A DNA stretch of 30,723 bases from assembly GCA_959020035.1 (NCBI GenBank), contig CAUEQX010000005.1:1-30723 (forward strand), read 5' to 3'. The DNA is from an uncultured Collinsella sp. (lineage in GTDB: Bacteria; Actinomycetota; Coriobacteriia; Coriobacteriales; Coriobacteriaceae). Positions within the stretch are counted from its first letter, which is position 1. Each line of letters begins with the position of its first letter. The notes below the pieces were generated by a model, which ran no database searches, was not told the DNA's origin, and saw nothing but the letters and a program-made list of their open reading frames with translations. Both the position numbers and the translations under genes were made by a program. Positions 13,485 to 21,281 of this stretch are shown one piece after another.

Positions 13485-13519
13485 AAAAAGGGCGGCGGAC
13501 CCAATCGGATCCGCCGCCC
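13485..13519 (-). terminator. Terminator of clpB
   Basis: On the minus strand a 10-bp GC stem (GGGCGGCGGA with TCCGCCGCCC), extended by A-T pairs, is followed by TTTTT. It lies about 46 bp after the clpB stop codon. Confidence 0.88.
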
Positions 13520-13564
13520 TTGGCGTTCGGCTCAAAAGGCAGATTTTAAGGCATGGCCCAAAAT

Positions 13565-16192
13565 CTACTCGGCGTCGGGGACCTCGTAGGTGGCCGCCGG
13601 CGTATTGTCGCACACGACGGTAAAGCCGCCGTCCTTGTCGACATCGACCGTCACCTGATCGCCCTCGCGCACCGTGCCGTCGATGATAGCGGCGGCGATG
13701 GCATCCACGACCTCGCGCTGGACCAGACGCTTGAGCGGACGGGCGCCAAAGACCGGGTCCAGGCCGCCCACGGCGAGCATCTGCTTGGCCGCCGGGGTGA
13801 TGGCAAGCGTCATGCGCTCCTTGGCCAGACGCGCGCGGACGTCGGCGAGCTGGATGTCGACGATCTTCTCGATCTGCGCCATGCCGAGCGGATGGAACAC
13901 CACGATATCGTCGATACGGTTGAGGAACTCGGGGCGGAAGGTCTGAGCCATGGCCGCGTTGACCTGATGGCGCATCTCCTCCTCGTCCTTGCCGGAAAGC
14001 TCGGCGATGGCCTTGGAACCCACGTTAGACGTCATGATGATGATCGTGTTCTTGAAGGACACCTGGCGACCCTGACCGTCAGTCAGACGGCCGTCGTCAA
14101 GCACCTGCAGCAGCACGTTAAAGACATCCGGATGGGCCTTCTCCATCTCGTCGAGCAAGATCACGGAGTACGGACGACGGCGCACGGCCTCAGTGAGCTG
14201 GCCGCCCTCGTCGTAACCCACGTATCCCGGGGGCGCACCGATCAGACGCTGGACGCTGAACTTCTCCATGTACTCGGACATGTCGATACGCACGAGCGCG
14301 CGCTCGTCGTCGAACAGGCACTCGGCAAGTGCCTTGGCGAGCTCGGTCTTGCCCACGCCGGTGGGGCCCAGGAAGAAGAAGCTGCCGATGGGCTTGTCCG
14401 GATCGGAGAGGCCCGCACGGCTGCGGCGCACAGCCGCGGCGACGGCGGAGACGGCCTCGTCCTGGCCGATGACGCGCTTATGCAGCTCACCCTCCAGGCC
14501 CTTCAGCTTGTCGAGCTCGCCCTGCATCATCTTGGACACGGGCACGCCGGTCCAGGCACTCACGACCTCGGCGATCTCATCGGAGGTCACCTGCTCGTTG
14601 AGACCCTCGCCGTCCTTCTGCTTTTGTGCCTCGAGCGCAGCCTCGGAATCCTGAATCTGCTGCTGCAGACCCGGAATCACGGAGTAGCGCAGCTCGGACG
14701 CACGGCCCAGGTCGCCGTTGCGCGTCGCGCGCTCCTCTTCGCTTCTGGCCTCGTCGAGCTGACCCTTAAGCTCCTGCACGTGGTCGATGGCGTTCTTCTG
14801 GTTGAGCCAGCCGGCCTTTTGCACGTTGAGCTTTTCTTGGACCTCGGCGATCTCTTGGCGCAGGGCCTCCAGACGCTCCTTGGAGGCATCGTCGGTCTCC
14901 TTCATGAGCGCCTGCTCCTCGATCTGCAGCTGGGTGAGCTGACGCGTGGTTGCGTCGATCTCGACCGGCATGCTGTCGAGCTCCATGCGCAGGCGGCTTG
15001 CTGCTTCATCGACCAGGTCGATGGCCTTGTCGGGCAGGAAGCGGTCGGCAATGTAGCGATCGGAGAGGTCGGCGGCGGCCACGAGCGCGCTATCGGTAAT
15101 GTGCACGCCGTGGAAGATCTCGTACTTCTCCTTGAGGCCACGCAGAATCGAGATGGTGTCCTCGACGGTAGGCTCGCTCACCATAACGGTCTGGAAACGA
15201 CGGGCAAGCGCCGCGTCCTTCTCGATGTACTTGCGATATTCATCGAGCGTGGTCGCGCCGATCGCGTGCAGGTCGCCACGGGCGAGCGCCGGCTTGAGGA
15301 TGTTGCCGGCGTCCATGGAGCCCTCGGTGGCACCCGCGCCCACGATGGTGTGGAGCTCATCGATGAACAGGATGACCTTGCCCTCGGACTTCTGTACCTC
15401 CTTGAGCACGGCCTTCAAGCGGTCCTCGAACTCACCGCGGTACTTGGCGCCGGCGACCAGCGCGCTCATGTCGAGCTCGATGAGGTCGCGGTCGCGCAGC
15501 GTACTCGGCACGTCGCCGGCCACGATACGCTGGGCGATGCCCTCGACGATAGCCGTTTTACCGACGCCCGGCTCACCGATGAGCACGGGGTTGTTCTTGG
15601 TGCGGCGGGACAGGACCTGGATGGTTCGACGGATCTCGTCGGTACGGCCGATGACCGGGTCGAGCTTGCCGGCGCGGGCAAGGTCGCAGATATTGCGTCC
15701 GTACTGCTCCAGCGCCTCAAACTGGGTCTTGTCCTCGGCAGACGTCACGCGGTCATCGCCGCGCAGCTCCTCGTAGACTTGCTCGATGCGCTCCTTGGTG
15801 ACGCCGGCGTCGCGCAGTACGCGGCCTGCCTCGCCCTTGTCCTCGGCAAGTGCCATCAGCAGATGCTCGGTCACCACAAAGCTGTCGCCCATCTTGGTGG
15901 CCTTCTTCTCGGCCTTTTCGATGACGCGAACGAGCTCGTTGGACAGGCCCATCTGCTGACCCTCGCCCGAAACCTTGGGCGCGTGGTCGATGGCATCTTG
16001 TGTGGAACGCGCAAGCTGAGCCGGGTCGGCACCGATGCGCTCGATGATCACGGAGATATTGCGCTCGCCGGCACCGAGCAGGGCGGACAGCAGGTGAATC
16101 GGCTCCACCGCGCCGGCCTGCGCGTCGGCAGCCGTGCTCATGGCGGTCTGCAGCGCCTCGCGCGACGTCATTGCTAGCTTATCGATTCTCAT
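13565..16192 (-). CDS. clpB: ATP-dependent disaggregase ClpB
   Basis: Hexameric AAA+ chaperone that pulls polypeptides out of aggregates and hands them to DnaK. The 875-aa length is normal. Domains: Clp N-terminal repeats (1-~145); NBD1 with Walker A GEPGVGKT (206-213) and Walker B VILFIDEL (273-280); the middle coiled-coil domain (~405-530), which separates ClpB from ClpC/ClpA; NBD2 with Walker A GPTGVGKT (609-616); and the C-terminal D2 small domain with GARPLKRLVQ. ATG 16192 follows AGAGGTGA. It is a single-gene unit with its own terminator. The upstream 27-bp inverted repeat (16282-16308) is shared with dnaK, so both probably answer to the same heat-shock regulator, most simply HspR. Confidence 0.97.
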   Translation of the reverse strand: MRIDKLAMTSREALQTAMSTAADAQAGAVEPIHLLSALLGAGERNISVIIERIGADPAQLARSTQDAIDHAPKVSGEGQQMGLSNELVRVIEKAEKKATKMGDSFVVTEHLLMALAEDKGEAGRVLRDAGVTKERIEQVYEELRGDDRVTSAEDKTQFEALEQYGRNICDLARAGKLDPVIGRTDEIRRTIQVLSRRTKNNPVLIGEPGVGKTAIVEGIAQRIVAGDVPSTLRDRDLIELDMSALVAGAKYRGEFEDRLKAVLKEVQKSEGKVILFIDELHTIVGAGATEGSMDAGNILKPALARGDLHAIGATTLDEYRKYIEKDAALARRFQTVMVSEPTVEDTISILRGLKEKYEIFHGVHITDSALVAAADLSDRYIADRFLPDKAIDLVDEAASRLRMELDSMPVEIDATTRQLTQLQIEEQALMKETDDASKERLEALRQEIAEVQEKLNVQKAGWLNQKNAIDHVQELKGQLDEARSEEERATRNGDLGRASELRYSVIPGLQQQIQDSEAALEAQKQKDGEGLNEQVTSDEIAEVVSAWTGVPVSKMMQGELDKLKGLEGELHKRVIGQDEAVSAVAAAVRRSRAGLSDPDKPIGSFFFLGPTGVGKTELAKALAECLFDDERALVRIDMSEYMEKFSVQRLIGAPPGYVGYDEGGQLTEAVRRRPYSVILLDEMEKAHPDVFNVLLQVLDDGRLTDGQGRQVSFKNTIIIMTSNVGSKAIAELSGKDEEEMRHQVNAAMAQTFRPEFLNRIDDIVVFHPLGMAQIEKIVDIQLADVRARLAKERMTLAITPAAKQMLAVGGLDPVFGARPLKRLVQREVVDAIAAAIIDGTVREGDQVTVDVDKDGGFTVVCDNTPAATYEVPDAE

Positions 16193-16272
16193 GGAATCAC
16201 CTCTCTTGGGGCGGCCACCCTACGGGGCGGCTTCACGTTGTTCGAGAAGTATTGTTGCCAGCTTTGCGCGAT

Positions 16273-16308
16273 CTTATACATAAATCTAAGTCTCTATATA
16301 TAAGATTT
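16273..16308 (-). promoter_or_regulatory. clpB heat-shock operator/promoter candidate
   Basis: The plus strand shows AAATCT (16282) and AGATTT (ending 16308) with a 15-bp spacer; on the minus strand the arms extend to AAATCTTA/TTAGATTT with one mismatch. A TATAAG -10-like box (16273-16278) follows three bases downstream. The same 27-bp layout, with GACTTAGATTT identical, recurs upstream of dnaK (25876-25902). It does not match the Streptomyces HAIR consensus CTTGAGT-N7-ACTCAAG. Confidence 0.65.
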
Positions 16309-16369
16309 TCTGAGTGATTAAGAGATAGGGGCAGGCACGCTCACCCACTGCGGCCTCGTCCCCTAACTA

Positions 16370-16585
16370 TCTCGATCTGTAACATCTATCGACCGTTTCC
16401 GGCTCCAGATGTTACAGATCGAGACGAATTGTTCAGCGGCACCCGTTTGTCTCAATCTGTAACATCTAATCGGCAAATAGAGCCCTATCTGTTACAAATC
16501 GAGACGAACAGAAGACACCCGAATCGAAAATCTAAATTTGTAACACCAGGCCCACTTTTAGCGGCCAAGATGTTACAGATCGAGA
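16370..16585. repeat. Array of three palindromic units (TCTCGATCTGTAACATCT family)
   Basis: Three 55-56-bp units at 16370-16424, 16450-16504 and about 16530-16585. Each has TCTCGATCTGTAACATCT (or a variant) and its reverse complement around a variable loop of about 20 bp, with 25-bp spacers. Two more units are at 18325-18379 and 18405-18459, where the linkers also match (GTTCAGC, CGGCAAATA). The two arrays bracket a divergent gene pair. They occupy most of the 446-bp gap between clpB and the gene ending at 16639. Confidence 0.85.
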
Positions 16586-16595
16586 CAGACCGAAA

Positions 16596-16630
16596 ACCAC
16601 CACAAAGAGGACAGGCACCTTTGTGGTGGT
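16596..16630. repeat. ACCACCACAAAGG hairpin, copy 1 (possible terminator)
   Basis: ACCACCACAAAG and CTTTGTGGTGGT form a 12-bp perfect stem around GGACAGGCAC-like sequence. On the minus strand it is followed by TTTTCGG and lies 8 bp after the stop of the gene at 16639, so here it can act as a terminator. Other copies are at 17400, 18268 and 18470. Confidence 0.75.
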
Positions 16631-16638
16631 CGCGGTCT

Positions 16639-17325
16639 CTACTCCTTCGCCGAACCCGTACTTCCCGATTCGACGGTCCAGGGCATCTCATCCTCGAACA
16701 GCCATGTACGGGCAGACCCACTATCGCGTGCAGTCCGCGGGTCAGGCAAGCAGGTCTGTTTATAGGCATCTTGGATACACTGACCCATAAAATCGTTGAG
16801 CTCGGTCTGGTCGCCCTCCATGACATAGGCGACATCGCCGTCCATGATGTAGATGCCCGGACCCTCATTGCCCTCGTAGCCCGGATCGTACGAGACATCA
16901 CATAACTTTGCGCCGTTTGCAGTGTCCAGCTCGATGGAAGAGTGGCATCCGCCAACCATGTCGTTCGCTTTTGCCCGATAGGACGCATATCCGTACCAAC
17001 GCTTAAATGTTTTGCCCTTGAGTAGCTCGGACGCCCTATCGATCAGGCTTGTATCCGTGGTATAGCGCATGGCCCCAAGCTGAATACGCGGATAATTGCT
17101 AATACCCAGCACAGACGGCTGCTCATCAAAATCAACGGTAATGGCCTCGGGCTTGTCGTCGCCGGTCAGAAGTTCGACAGATTGAGTCACAGGCTTGACC
17201 ACCGGCTCCGTCACCGCAGCAGGTAGAAATGCCATACCGACAGCGCCCGCGCCAACCACAGCGATCGCAAGCGCCAAGACAATCAATCCAATACGGGCAG
17301 AACGGCTCACGGCAAAACACCCCAC
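16639..17325 (-). CDS. Membrane-anchored extracytoplasmic protein of unknown function
   Basis: About 228 aa. The start is uncertain: GTG 17325 (behind GAAGG) and GTG 17310 are both usable, and the open frame reaches GTG 17349. After a short basic start (SRSARIG) comes one hydrophobic helix, LIVLALAIAVVGAGAVGMAFLP, a signal anchor or uncleaved signal peptide. The remaining ~190 residues are polar, with Cys in GGCHSSIEL, AKLCDVSY, GQCIQDAY and KQTCLPD, so two disulfides are possible outside the cell. The segment IYIMDGDVAYVMEGDQTELNDFM looks like part of a beta-sheet domain. I recognise no family. It is divergent from another anchored protein gene, with both inside a pair of repeat arrays. Confidence 0.65.
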   Translation of the reverse strand: MGCFAVSRSARIGLIVLALAIAVVGAGAVGMAFLPAAVTEPVVKPVTQSVELLTGDDKPEAITVDFDEQPSVLGISNYPRIQLGAMRYTTDTSLIDRASELLKGKTFKRWYGYASYRAKANDMVGGCHSSIELDTANGAKLCDVSYDPGYEGNEGPGIYIMDGDVAYVMEGDQTELNDFMGQCIQDAYKQTCLPDPRTARDSGSARTWLFEDEMPWTVESGSTGSAKE

Positions 17326-17399
17326 AATGCAAACCTTCGCCACCTGCACTAATGATACCGCCAGCTAACACTATTACCAAAAGAAGCCGTCCACTCCCC

Positions 17400-17434
17400 A
17401 CCACCACAAAGGGGACAGGCACCTTTGTGGTGGT
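17400..17434. repeat. ACCACCACAAAGG hairpin, copy 2
   Basis: ACCACCACAAAGG (17400-17412) and CCTTTGTGGTGGT (17422-17434) form a 13-bp perfect stem around a 9-bp loop, followed by TTTTCG on the plus strand. Here it lies upstream of both divergent genes, so it cannot be a simple terminator of either; it may insulate the pair or be a mobile repeat. Confidence 0.75.
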
Positions 17435-17544
17435 TTTCGACGCTAACGGTCGACCATCTCGCGCCATGAGATTAAACTTGAATTGTTCTCTGAACATATC
17501 CATTTCTGCCTATCCTCAACAGATCTTTGTCTCTAGGAGCGCAT

Positions 17545-18213
17545 ATGAAGCCGCCTCATTCCACCGGTCGCAACGTCATCGCCATTCTCGCCATACCCAT
17601 CGTGATGCTCTTCCTTATCGTCATCACGCCCTTTTCTTTTGGTATCGCCTCGCCCTTCGATCTTTGCGGGATGATCGACGCCGGCTCGCGTGCCACCTCG
17701 CTCTCCTTTGTCTGCCGTGGCGTGTTCTACGAATATGCAATTCCCACCGGACTTTGGCAGTCCAAGTTACCGTTGCTCGGTCAGATCGACGGATGCTCCC
17801 CCTATTTCTGCCTTGGACCTCAGGCGCTAAACTATCTAATCGACGACCAGCCACTCGACTCCATCGGCCTTGCCTACGACTACGCACCAAACACCGATGA
17901 GCGCCACATGAACCAAGTCCTCGACAAGATGCTTGGACAGTGCGGGCTCACCGAGGAGGCCGGTCGAACCATCTATAGCAACCAGAAATTAAAGCGAACA
18001 GAACTCCGCCGTGTCGGAAAAATCAAAGGGCGAAACAGGGCCGCCTACTGGGATGCCTGGGCAACACGCGACAAGGGCGAATTCGGACACAGCACCTATA
18101 TGGTCACCGTCTACACCAAAGACGGAATTAAGGACAATGTTGACGATTTCGCGTCATCCAAACTCGGCATCCCCAAAACAACCAAACCCGCCAGCCCAGA
18201 TGAAATTCTGTAG
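17545..18213 (+). CDS. Signal-anchored secreted protein of unknown function
   Basis: 222 aa. ATG 17545 follows TAGGAGC and is preferred to an in-frame start 6 codons upstream. The N-terminus has a short polar stretch (MKPPHSTGRN) and a long hydrophobic helix (about residues 11-34), so the protein is exported or anchored. Six Cys lie in the outer region (LCGMID, FVCRGVF, DGCSPYFCL, GQCGL), compatible with disulfides. The C-terminal part is basic and polar (KLKRTELRRVGKIKGRN). No family is recognised, and it is not an obvious paralogue of its divergent neighbour, though size and topology are alike. It is followed by repeats rather than a classical terminator. Confidence 0.65.
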   Translation: MKPPHSTGRNVIAILAIPIVMLFLIVITPFSFGIASPFDLCGMIDAGSRATSLSFVCRGVFYEYAIPTGLWQSKLPLLGQIDGCSPYFCLGPQALNYLIDDQPLDSIGLAYDYAPNTDERHMNQVLDKMLGQCGLTEEAGRTIYSNQKLKRTELRRVGKIKGRNRAAYWDAWATRDKGEFGHSTYMVTVYTKDGIKDNVDDFASSKLGIPKTTKPASPDEIL

Positions 18214-18267
18214 AGACGCTCATTAGAATGTCGTTCAACGAGCACGGCAACATCGAGCTCGCCCCCC

Positions 18268-18302
18268 ACCACCACGAAAGGGACAGGCCCCTTTGTGGTG
18301 GT
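18268..18302. repeat. ACCACCACAAAGG hairpin, copy 3
   Basis: ACCACCACGAAAG with CTTTGTGGTGGT, followed by TTTTCG on the plus strand. One arm carries a CGA in place of CAA, weakening the stem slightly. It lies 54 bp after the stop of the gene ending at 18213 and may serve as its terminator. Confidence 0.7.
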
Positions 18303-18324
18303 TTTCGACTCTGGCGCTCAACTG

Positions 18325-18459
18325 TCTCGATCTGTAACACCTAGCTGCCGTTTTGGACCTCAGATGTTACAGATCGAGACGAAATGTTCAGCAGTTTCCG
18401 TTTATCTAAATCTGTAACAACTACTCGGCAAATAAGGGTCTACCTGTTACAGAACAAGA
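18325..18459. repeat. Array of two palindromic units (TCTCGATCTGTAACATCT family)
   Basis: Units at 18325-18379 and 18405-18459 repeat the pattern and linkers of the array at 16370-16504, including GTTCAGC after the first unit and CGGCAAATA in the second loop. The second unit is degenerate in its right arm (GTTACAGAACAAGA). The order palindrome array then ACCACCACAAAGG hairpin is the same in both places. Confidence 0.85.
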
Positions 18460-18469
18460 CAAACCGCGG

Positions 18470-18504
18470 ACCACCACAAAGATGTCTGCCCCCTTTGTGG
18501 CGGT
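18470..18504. repeat. ACCACCACAAAGG hairpin, copy 4
   Basis: ACCACCACAAAG (18470-18481) pairs with CTTTGTGGCGGT (18493-18504), one G-U pair, followed by TTTTCG on the plus strand. The loop (ATGTCTGCCCC) differs from the GGACAGGC loops of the other copies. Confidence 0.7.
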
Positions 18505-18598
18505 TTTCGACAAAAAGAAGCCGCCCCGACAACAGAGGCGGCATCAAGCAAGTCTATTTTTAGCGTCCCTCAAGACCCAACGAGAACGCAGAAATGTA

Positions 18599-18672
18599 GC
18601 CCGGGGCTTACCCTTTCCCGAACGCGACCTTCGCGAAGCGCGTGAGCGGGCGGGAAAGGGTAAGCCCCGGGC
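18599..18672. repeat. 22-bp perfect inverted repeat downstream of the hydratase gene
   Basis: Arms at 18599-18620 and 18651-18672 are exact reverse complements (GCCCGGGGCTTACCCTTTCCCG) around a 30-nt loop that itself contains the palindrome CTTCGCGAAG. It lies 16 bp beyond the stop of the minus-strand hydratase. No T-tract follows on either strand, so it is a very stable 3'-UTR hairpin or a repeat element rather than a standard terminator. Confidence 0.8.
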
Positions 18673-18687
18673 GGACAATTAAGTGCG

Positions 18688-20988
18688 TTACTCGGCAGCG
18701 GCCTTGAACTTGTTGTAGTTGATCAGGCAGCCGGCCTTGACGATGGCACGCTCCTCTGCCGTCATATCGGCAATGTAGAGCTCAATCTGCTCAACCGCAC
18801 CGTCGGCACGCACCACGTAGGCGGCGATGTCCTTCAGGTCGCCATCGAACGCGGCGCGGATACCCGGCACAAAGACGTAGTCTCCCACCTCAAAGTTGGG
18901 CTCGGCCTCCATCTGGAAGGGCACCATGCCCCAGTTCATCACGTTGGAGCGATAGCGCTTGGTGGCATACTCGTGGACGATGTTGGCCAGGCCGCCAATT
19001 ACGCGCTGGCAGCTCGCGGCCTGCTCGCGGGCAGAACCGTCACCGGGCTTCTTGGCATAGAGCATGGAGCCGTACTCGGTCGCCCTGGCGTCGGCAGCGA
19101 CACCCGCGCCGGCCAGTGCCTCAAACACGCCCGCAAGCTCGGCATCGAGCGCCGCCAGGTCGCCTGCTGCCTCGCCGGCAACGCGGCGCTTTTCCACCAC
19201 GTCGACCTCCTTGGAGCGGCCCACGTAGGCCGGATCGCGGCGGCTGAGCGTAAACTCGGCCAGGCCTAGCGGGTTGGAGCGGAATGAGCTCGTCTCGCCC
19301 GAGGGAATGAGCTCGTCAGTCGTAGTGACCGGGTCCATGATCTTGGAGCACACCTTGAGCAGGATATCGTCGCCGAGGGGCTCCATCGCGGGCCACGGCT
19401 TGATGTTGGGGCCTTCGACCAGCTCGTCGGCAGGCTCCGCCTTGCCAAAGCCCCAGTACACGCGCTTTTTGTACGGCGCGTCATCAAAGGTGTACTCGCA
19501 GGCCTCGTCCCAAGTCTCCTCGGGCAGGTCGGTCGCCGGCGTCAGGATGCCGCCGTTGGCCGCCGTTGCCGCAATGGAGCGGGCGTCCATCAGGGCCACG
19601 GCGCTCAGCTGGCCGTTGCCCGGTTTGGAACCCTCGCGATTGGGGAAGTTGCGCGTTGTGTGGCGGATGGACAGGCCGTTGTTGGCGGGCGTGTCGCCGG
19701 CGCCGAAGCACGGGCCGCAGAATGCCGTGCGCACAATCGCGCCAGCCTCCATAAGGTCGTAGATATAGCCGCGGCGTGTAAGCTCAAGTGCCACGGGCTG
19801 GCTCGTGGGATAGACCGACAGCGAGAACTCGCCGCAGCCGGTGTTGGCGCCTTTGAGCACGCGGGTCGCCTGCACCACGGAGTCGTAGTTGCCGCCCGAG
19901 CAGCCGGCGATAACGCCCTGCTGCACGTGCAGCTTGCCGTCGACGATCTTGTCGAGCAGGCTAAAGTGCGTCTTGCCCTCGCCGATCTTGGCGGCCTCAA
20001 GCTCCACCTCGTGCAGGATGTCCTCGAGGTTCTCGTTGAGCTCGTCAATCTCAAAGCCGTTGGAAGGATGGAACGGCAACGCGATCATGGGCTTGATACT
20101 CGACAGATCGACTTCGACGCAGCCGTCGTAGTAGGCAACATCGGCGGGCTTGAGCTCGCGGTAGTCCTCGCCGCGACCGTGCATGGTCAAAAACGCGTGC
20201 GTGTCCTCGTCGGTGGCCCAGATGCTCGACAGGCAGGTGGTCTCGGTGGTCATGACGTCGACGCCGTTGCGGTAGTCGGTCGTCATGCTCGCGATACCGG
20301 GGCCCACGAACTCCATAACCTTGTTCTTAACGTAACCCTTGGCAAAGACGGCACGGATGATGGCGAGCGCCACGTCGTGCGGGCCAACGCCGGGGCGCGG
20401 GGCGCCCGTGAGGTAGATGGCAACGACACCGGGATAGGCGACATCGTAGGTGTCGCGCAGCAGCTGCTTTGCCAGCTCGCCACCGCCCTCGCCCACGGCC
20501 ATGGTGCCCAGAGCGCCGTAGCGGGTGTGCGAGTCGGAGCCCAGGATCATCTTGCCACAGCCGGCGAAGTTCTCACGCATAAAGGAGTGGATGACGGCGA
20601 TATGGGGCGGAACGAAGATGCCGCCGTACTTTTTGGCAGCCGAGAGGCCAAAGACGTGGTCGTCCTCGTTGATGGTGCCTCCCACGGCACACAGCGAGTT
20701 ATGGCAGTTGGTGAGCACGTAAGGCAGCGGGAACTGCTCCATGCCCGAGGCGCGCGCCGTCTGGATGATGCCGACAAAGGTGATGTCGTGGCTCGCCATG
20801 GCGTCGAAGCGAATCTTGAGCGCCTCGGGGTCGCCGGACGTATTGTGTGCCTGGAGGATCGAATACGCGATGGTGCCGCGCTTAGCATCCTCGGGCGTCT
20901 GCGTAATACCGCGCTCGGCAGCCTCGGCCGCGGGCACAACCTCGCTGCCGCCGCACAGGTAGATGCCGTCCTCGTACAGCTTAACCAT
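18688..20988 (-). CDS. Aconitase-family hydratase
   Basis: A 766-aa [4Fe-4S] hydro-lyase of the aconitase superfamily. The start at ATG 20988 follows GGGAGA; the open frame extends 15 codons further. Seen motifs: GSDSHT (150-155), the cluster Cys in GCSGG (Cys363), CGPC (Cys424, Cys427), RNFPNREGS (446-454) and, in the swivel domain, RSNVMNWGMVPF. These positions match the three cluster ligands and substrate arginines of aconitases. It has the single-chain layout but is shorter than AcnA (about 890 aa) and differs in its N-terminal half. Such proteins are usually annotated only as hydratase, so citrate/isocitrate is possible but a different hydroxy-acid substrate cannot be excluded. No other TCA gene is adjacent. 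The 477-bp upstream gap holds only repeats and the gene's promoter. Confidence 0.85.
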   Translation of the reverse strand: MVKLYEDGIYLCGGSEVVPAAEAAERGITQTPEDAKRGTIAYSILQAHNTSGDPEALKIRFDAMASHDITFVGIIQTARASGMEQFPLPYVLTNCHNSLCAVGGTINEDDHVFGLSAAKKYGGIFVPPHIAVIHSFMRENFAGCGKMILGSDSHTRYGALGTMAVGEGGGELAKQLLRDTYDVAYPGVVAIYLTGAPRPGVGPHDVALAIIRAVFAKGYVKNKVMEFVGPGIASMTTDYRNGVDVMTTETTCLSSIWATDEDTHAFLTMHGRGEDYRELKPADVAYYDGCVEVDLSSIKPMIALPFHPSNGFEIDELNENLEDILHEVELEAAKIGEGKTHFSLLDKIVDGKLHVQQGVIAGCSGGNYDSVVQATRVLKGANTGCGEFSLSVYPTSQPVALELTRRGYIYDLMEAGAIVRTAFCGPCFGAGDTPANNGLSIRHTTRNFPNREGSKPGNGQLSAVALMDARSIAATAANGGILTPATDLPEETWDEACEYTFDDAPYKKRVYWGFGKAEPADELVEGPNIKPWPAMEPLGDDILLKVCSKIMDPVTTTDELIPSGETSSFRSNPLGLAEFTLSRRDPAYVGRSKEVDVVEKRRVAGEAAGDLAALDAELAGVFEALAGAGVAADARATEYGSMLYAKKPGDGSAREQAASCQRVIGGLANIVHEYATKRYRSNVMNWGMVPFQMEAEPNFEVGDYVFVPGIRAAFDGDLKDIAAYVVRADGAVEQIELYIADMTAEERAIVKAGCLINYNKFKAAAE

Positions 20989-21143
20989 ACTGTCTCCCAC
21001 TCTGCCCGAAAGGCTCGGGCGCATAGCATACATTCGTTCAATATCGTGCCATAGAACAGTTGCGAGTGGGTTGCGAATCTACACGTTCACTTTATCTCAG
21101 TAAAGTAAAGGATAAGCCCCCCTTGCATCACTCTCTTGACAAG

Positions 21144-21235
21144 GAGTGTCCCAAAGTGCCGGCACAAAAGGAACGTCCCCAAGTGCCAAGTGCCGCAAGA
21201 GTGTCCCCCTTGACCACTCATTTAAGAACGTCCCC
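21144..21235. repeat. Direct repeat of GAGTGTCCC / GAACGTCCC, about 27-bp period
   Basis: GAGTGTCCC (21144), GAACGTCCCC (21171), GAGTGTCCC (21199) and GAACGTCCCC (21226) alternate at 27-28-bp spacing, with AAGTGCC after the first two. This is degenerate intergenic repeat DNA in the gap between the hydratase and hspR genes. Confidence 0.6.
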
Positions 21236-21281
21236 AATGACTACCCATAACAACGCCGATGTTTTGGCGCGGACAGCGAAA

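Noticed and set aside
13553..16177. Long plus-strand ORF (874 codons) antisense to clpB
   Set aside because: The minus-strand frame is a textbook ClpB; the antisense frame has no domain-like sequence and no ribosome binding site worth noting.
16370..16585. CRISPR array
   Set aside because: The repeats are full palindromes with paired arms inside each unit, the linkers are themselves repeated at 18380-18404, and there are no cas genes.
16485..16988. Minus-strand ORF of 167 codons overlapping the gene at 16639
   Set aside because: Half of it lies in the palindrome array and the rest is a shadow of the better-supported frame with a signal anchor.
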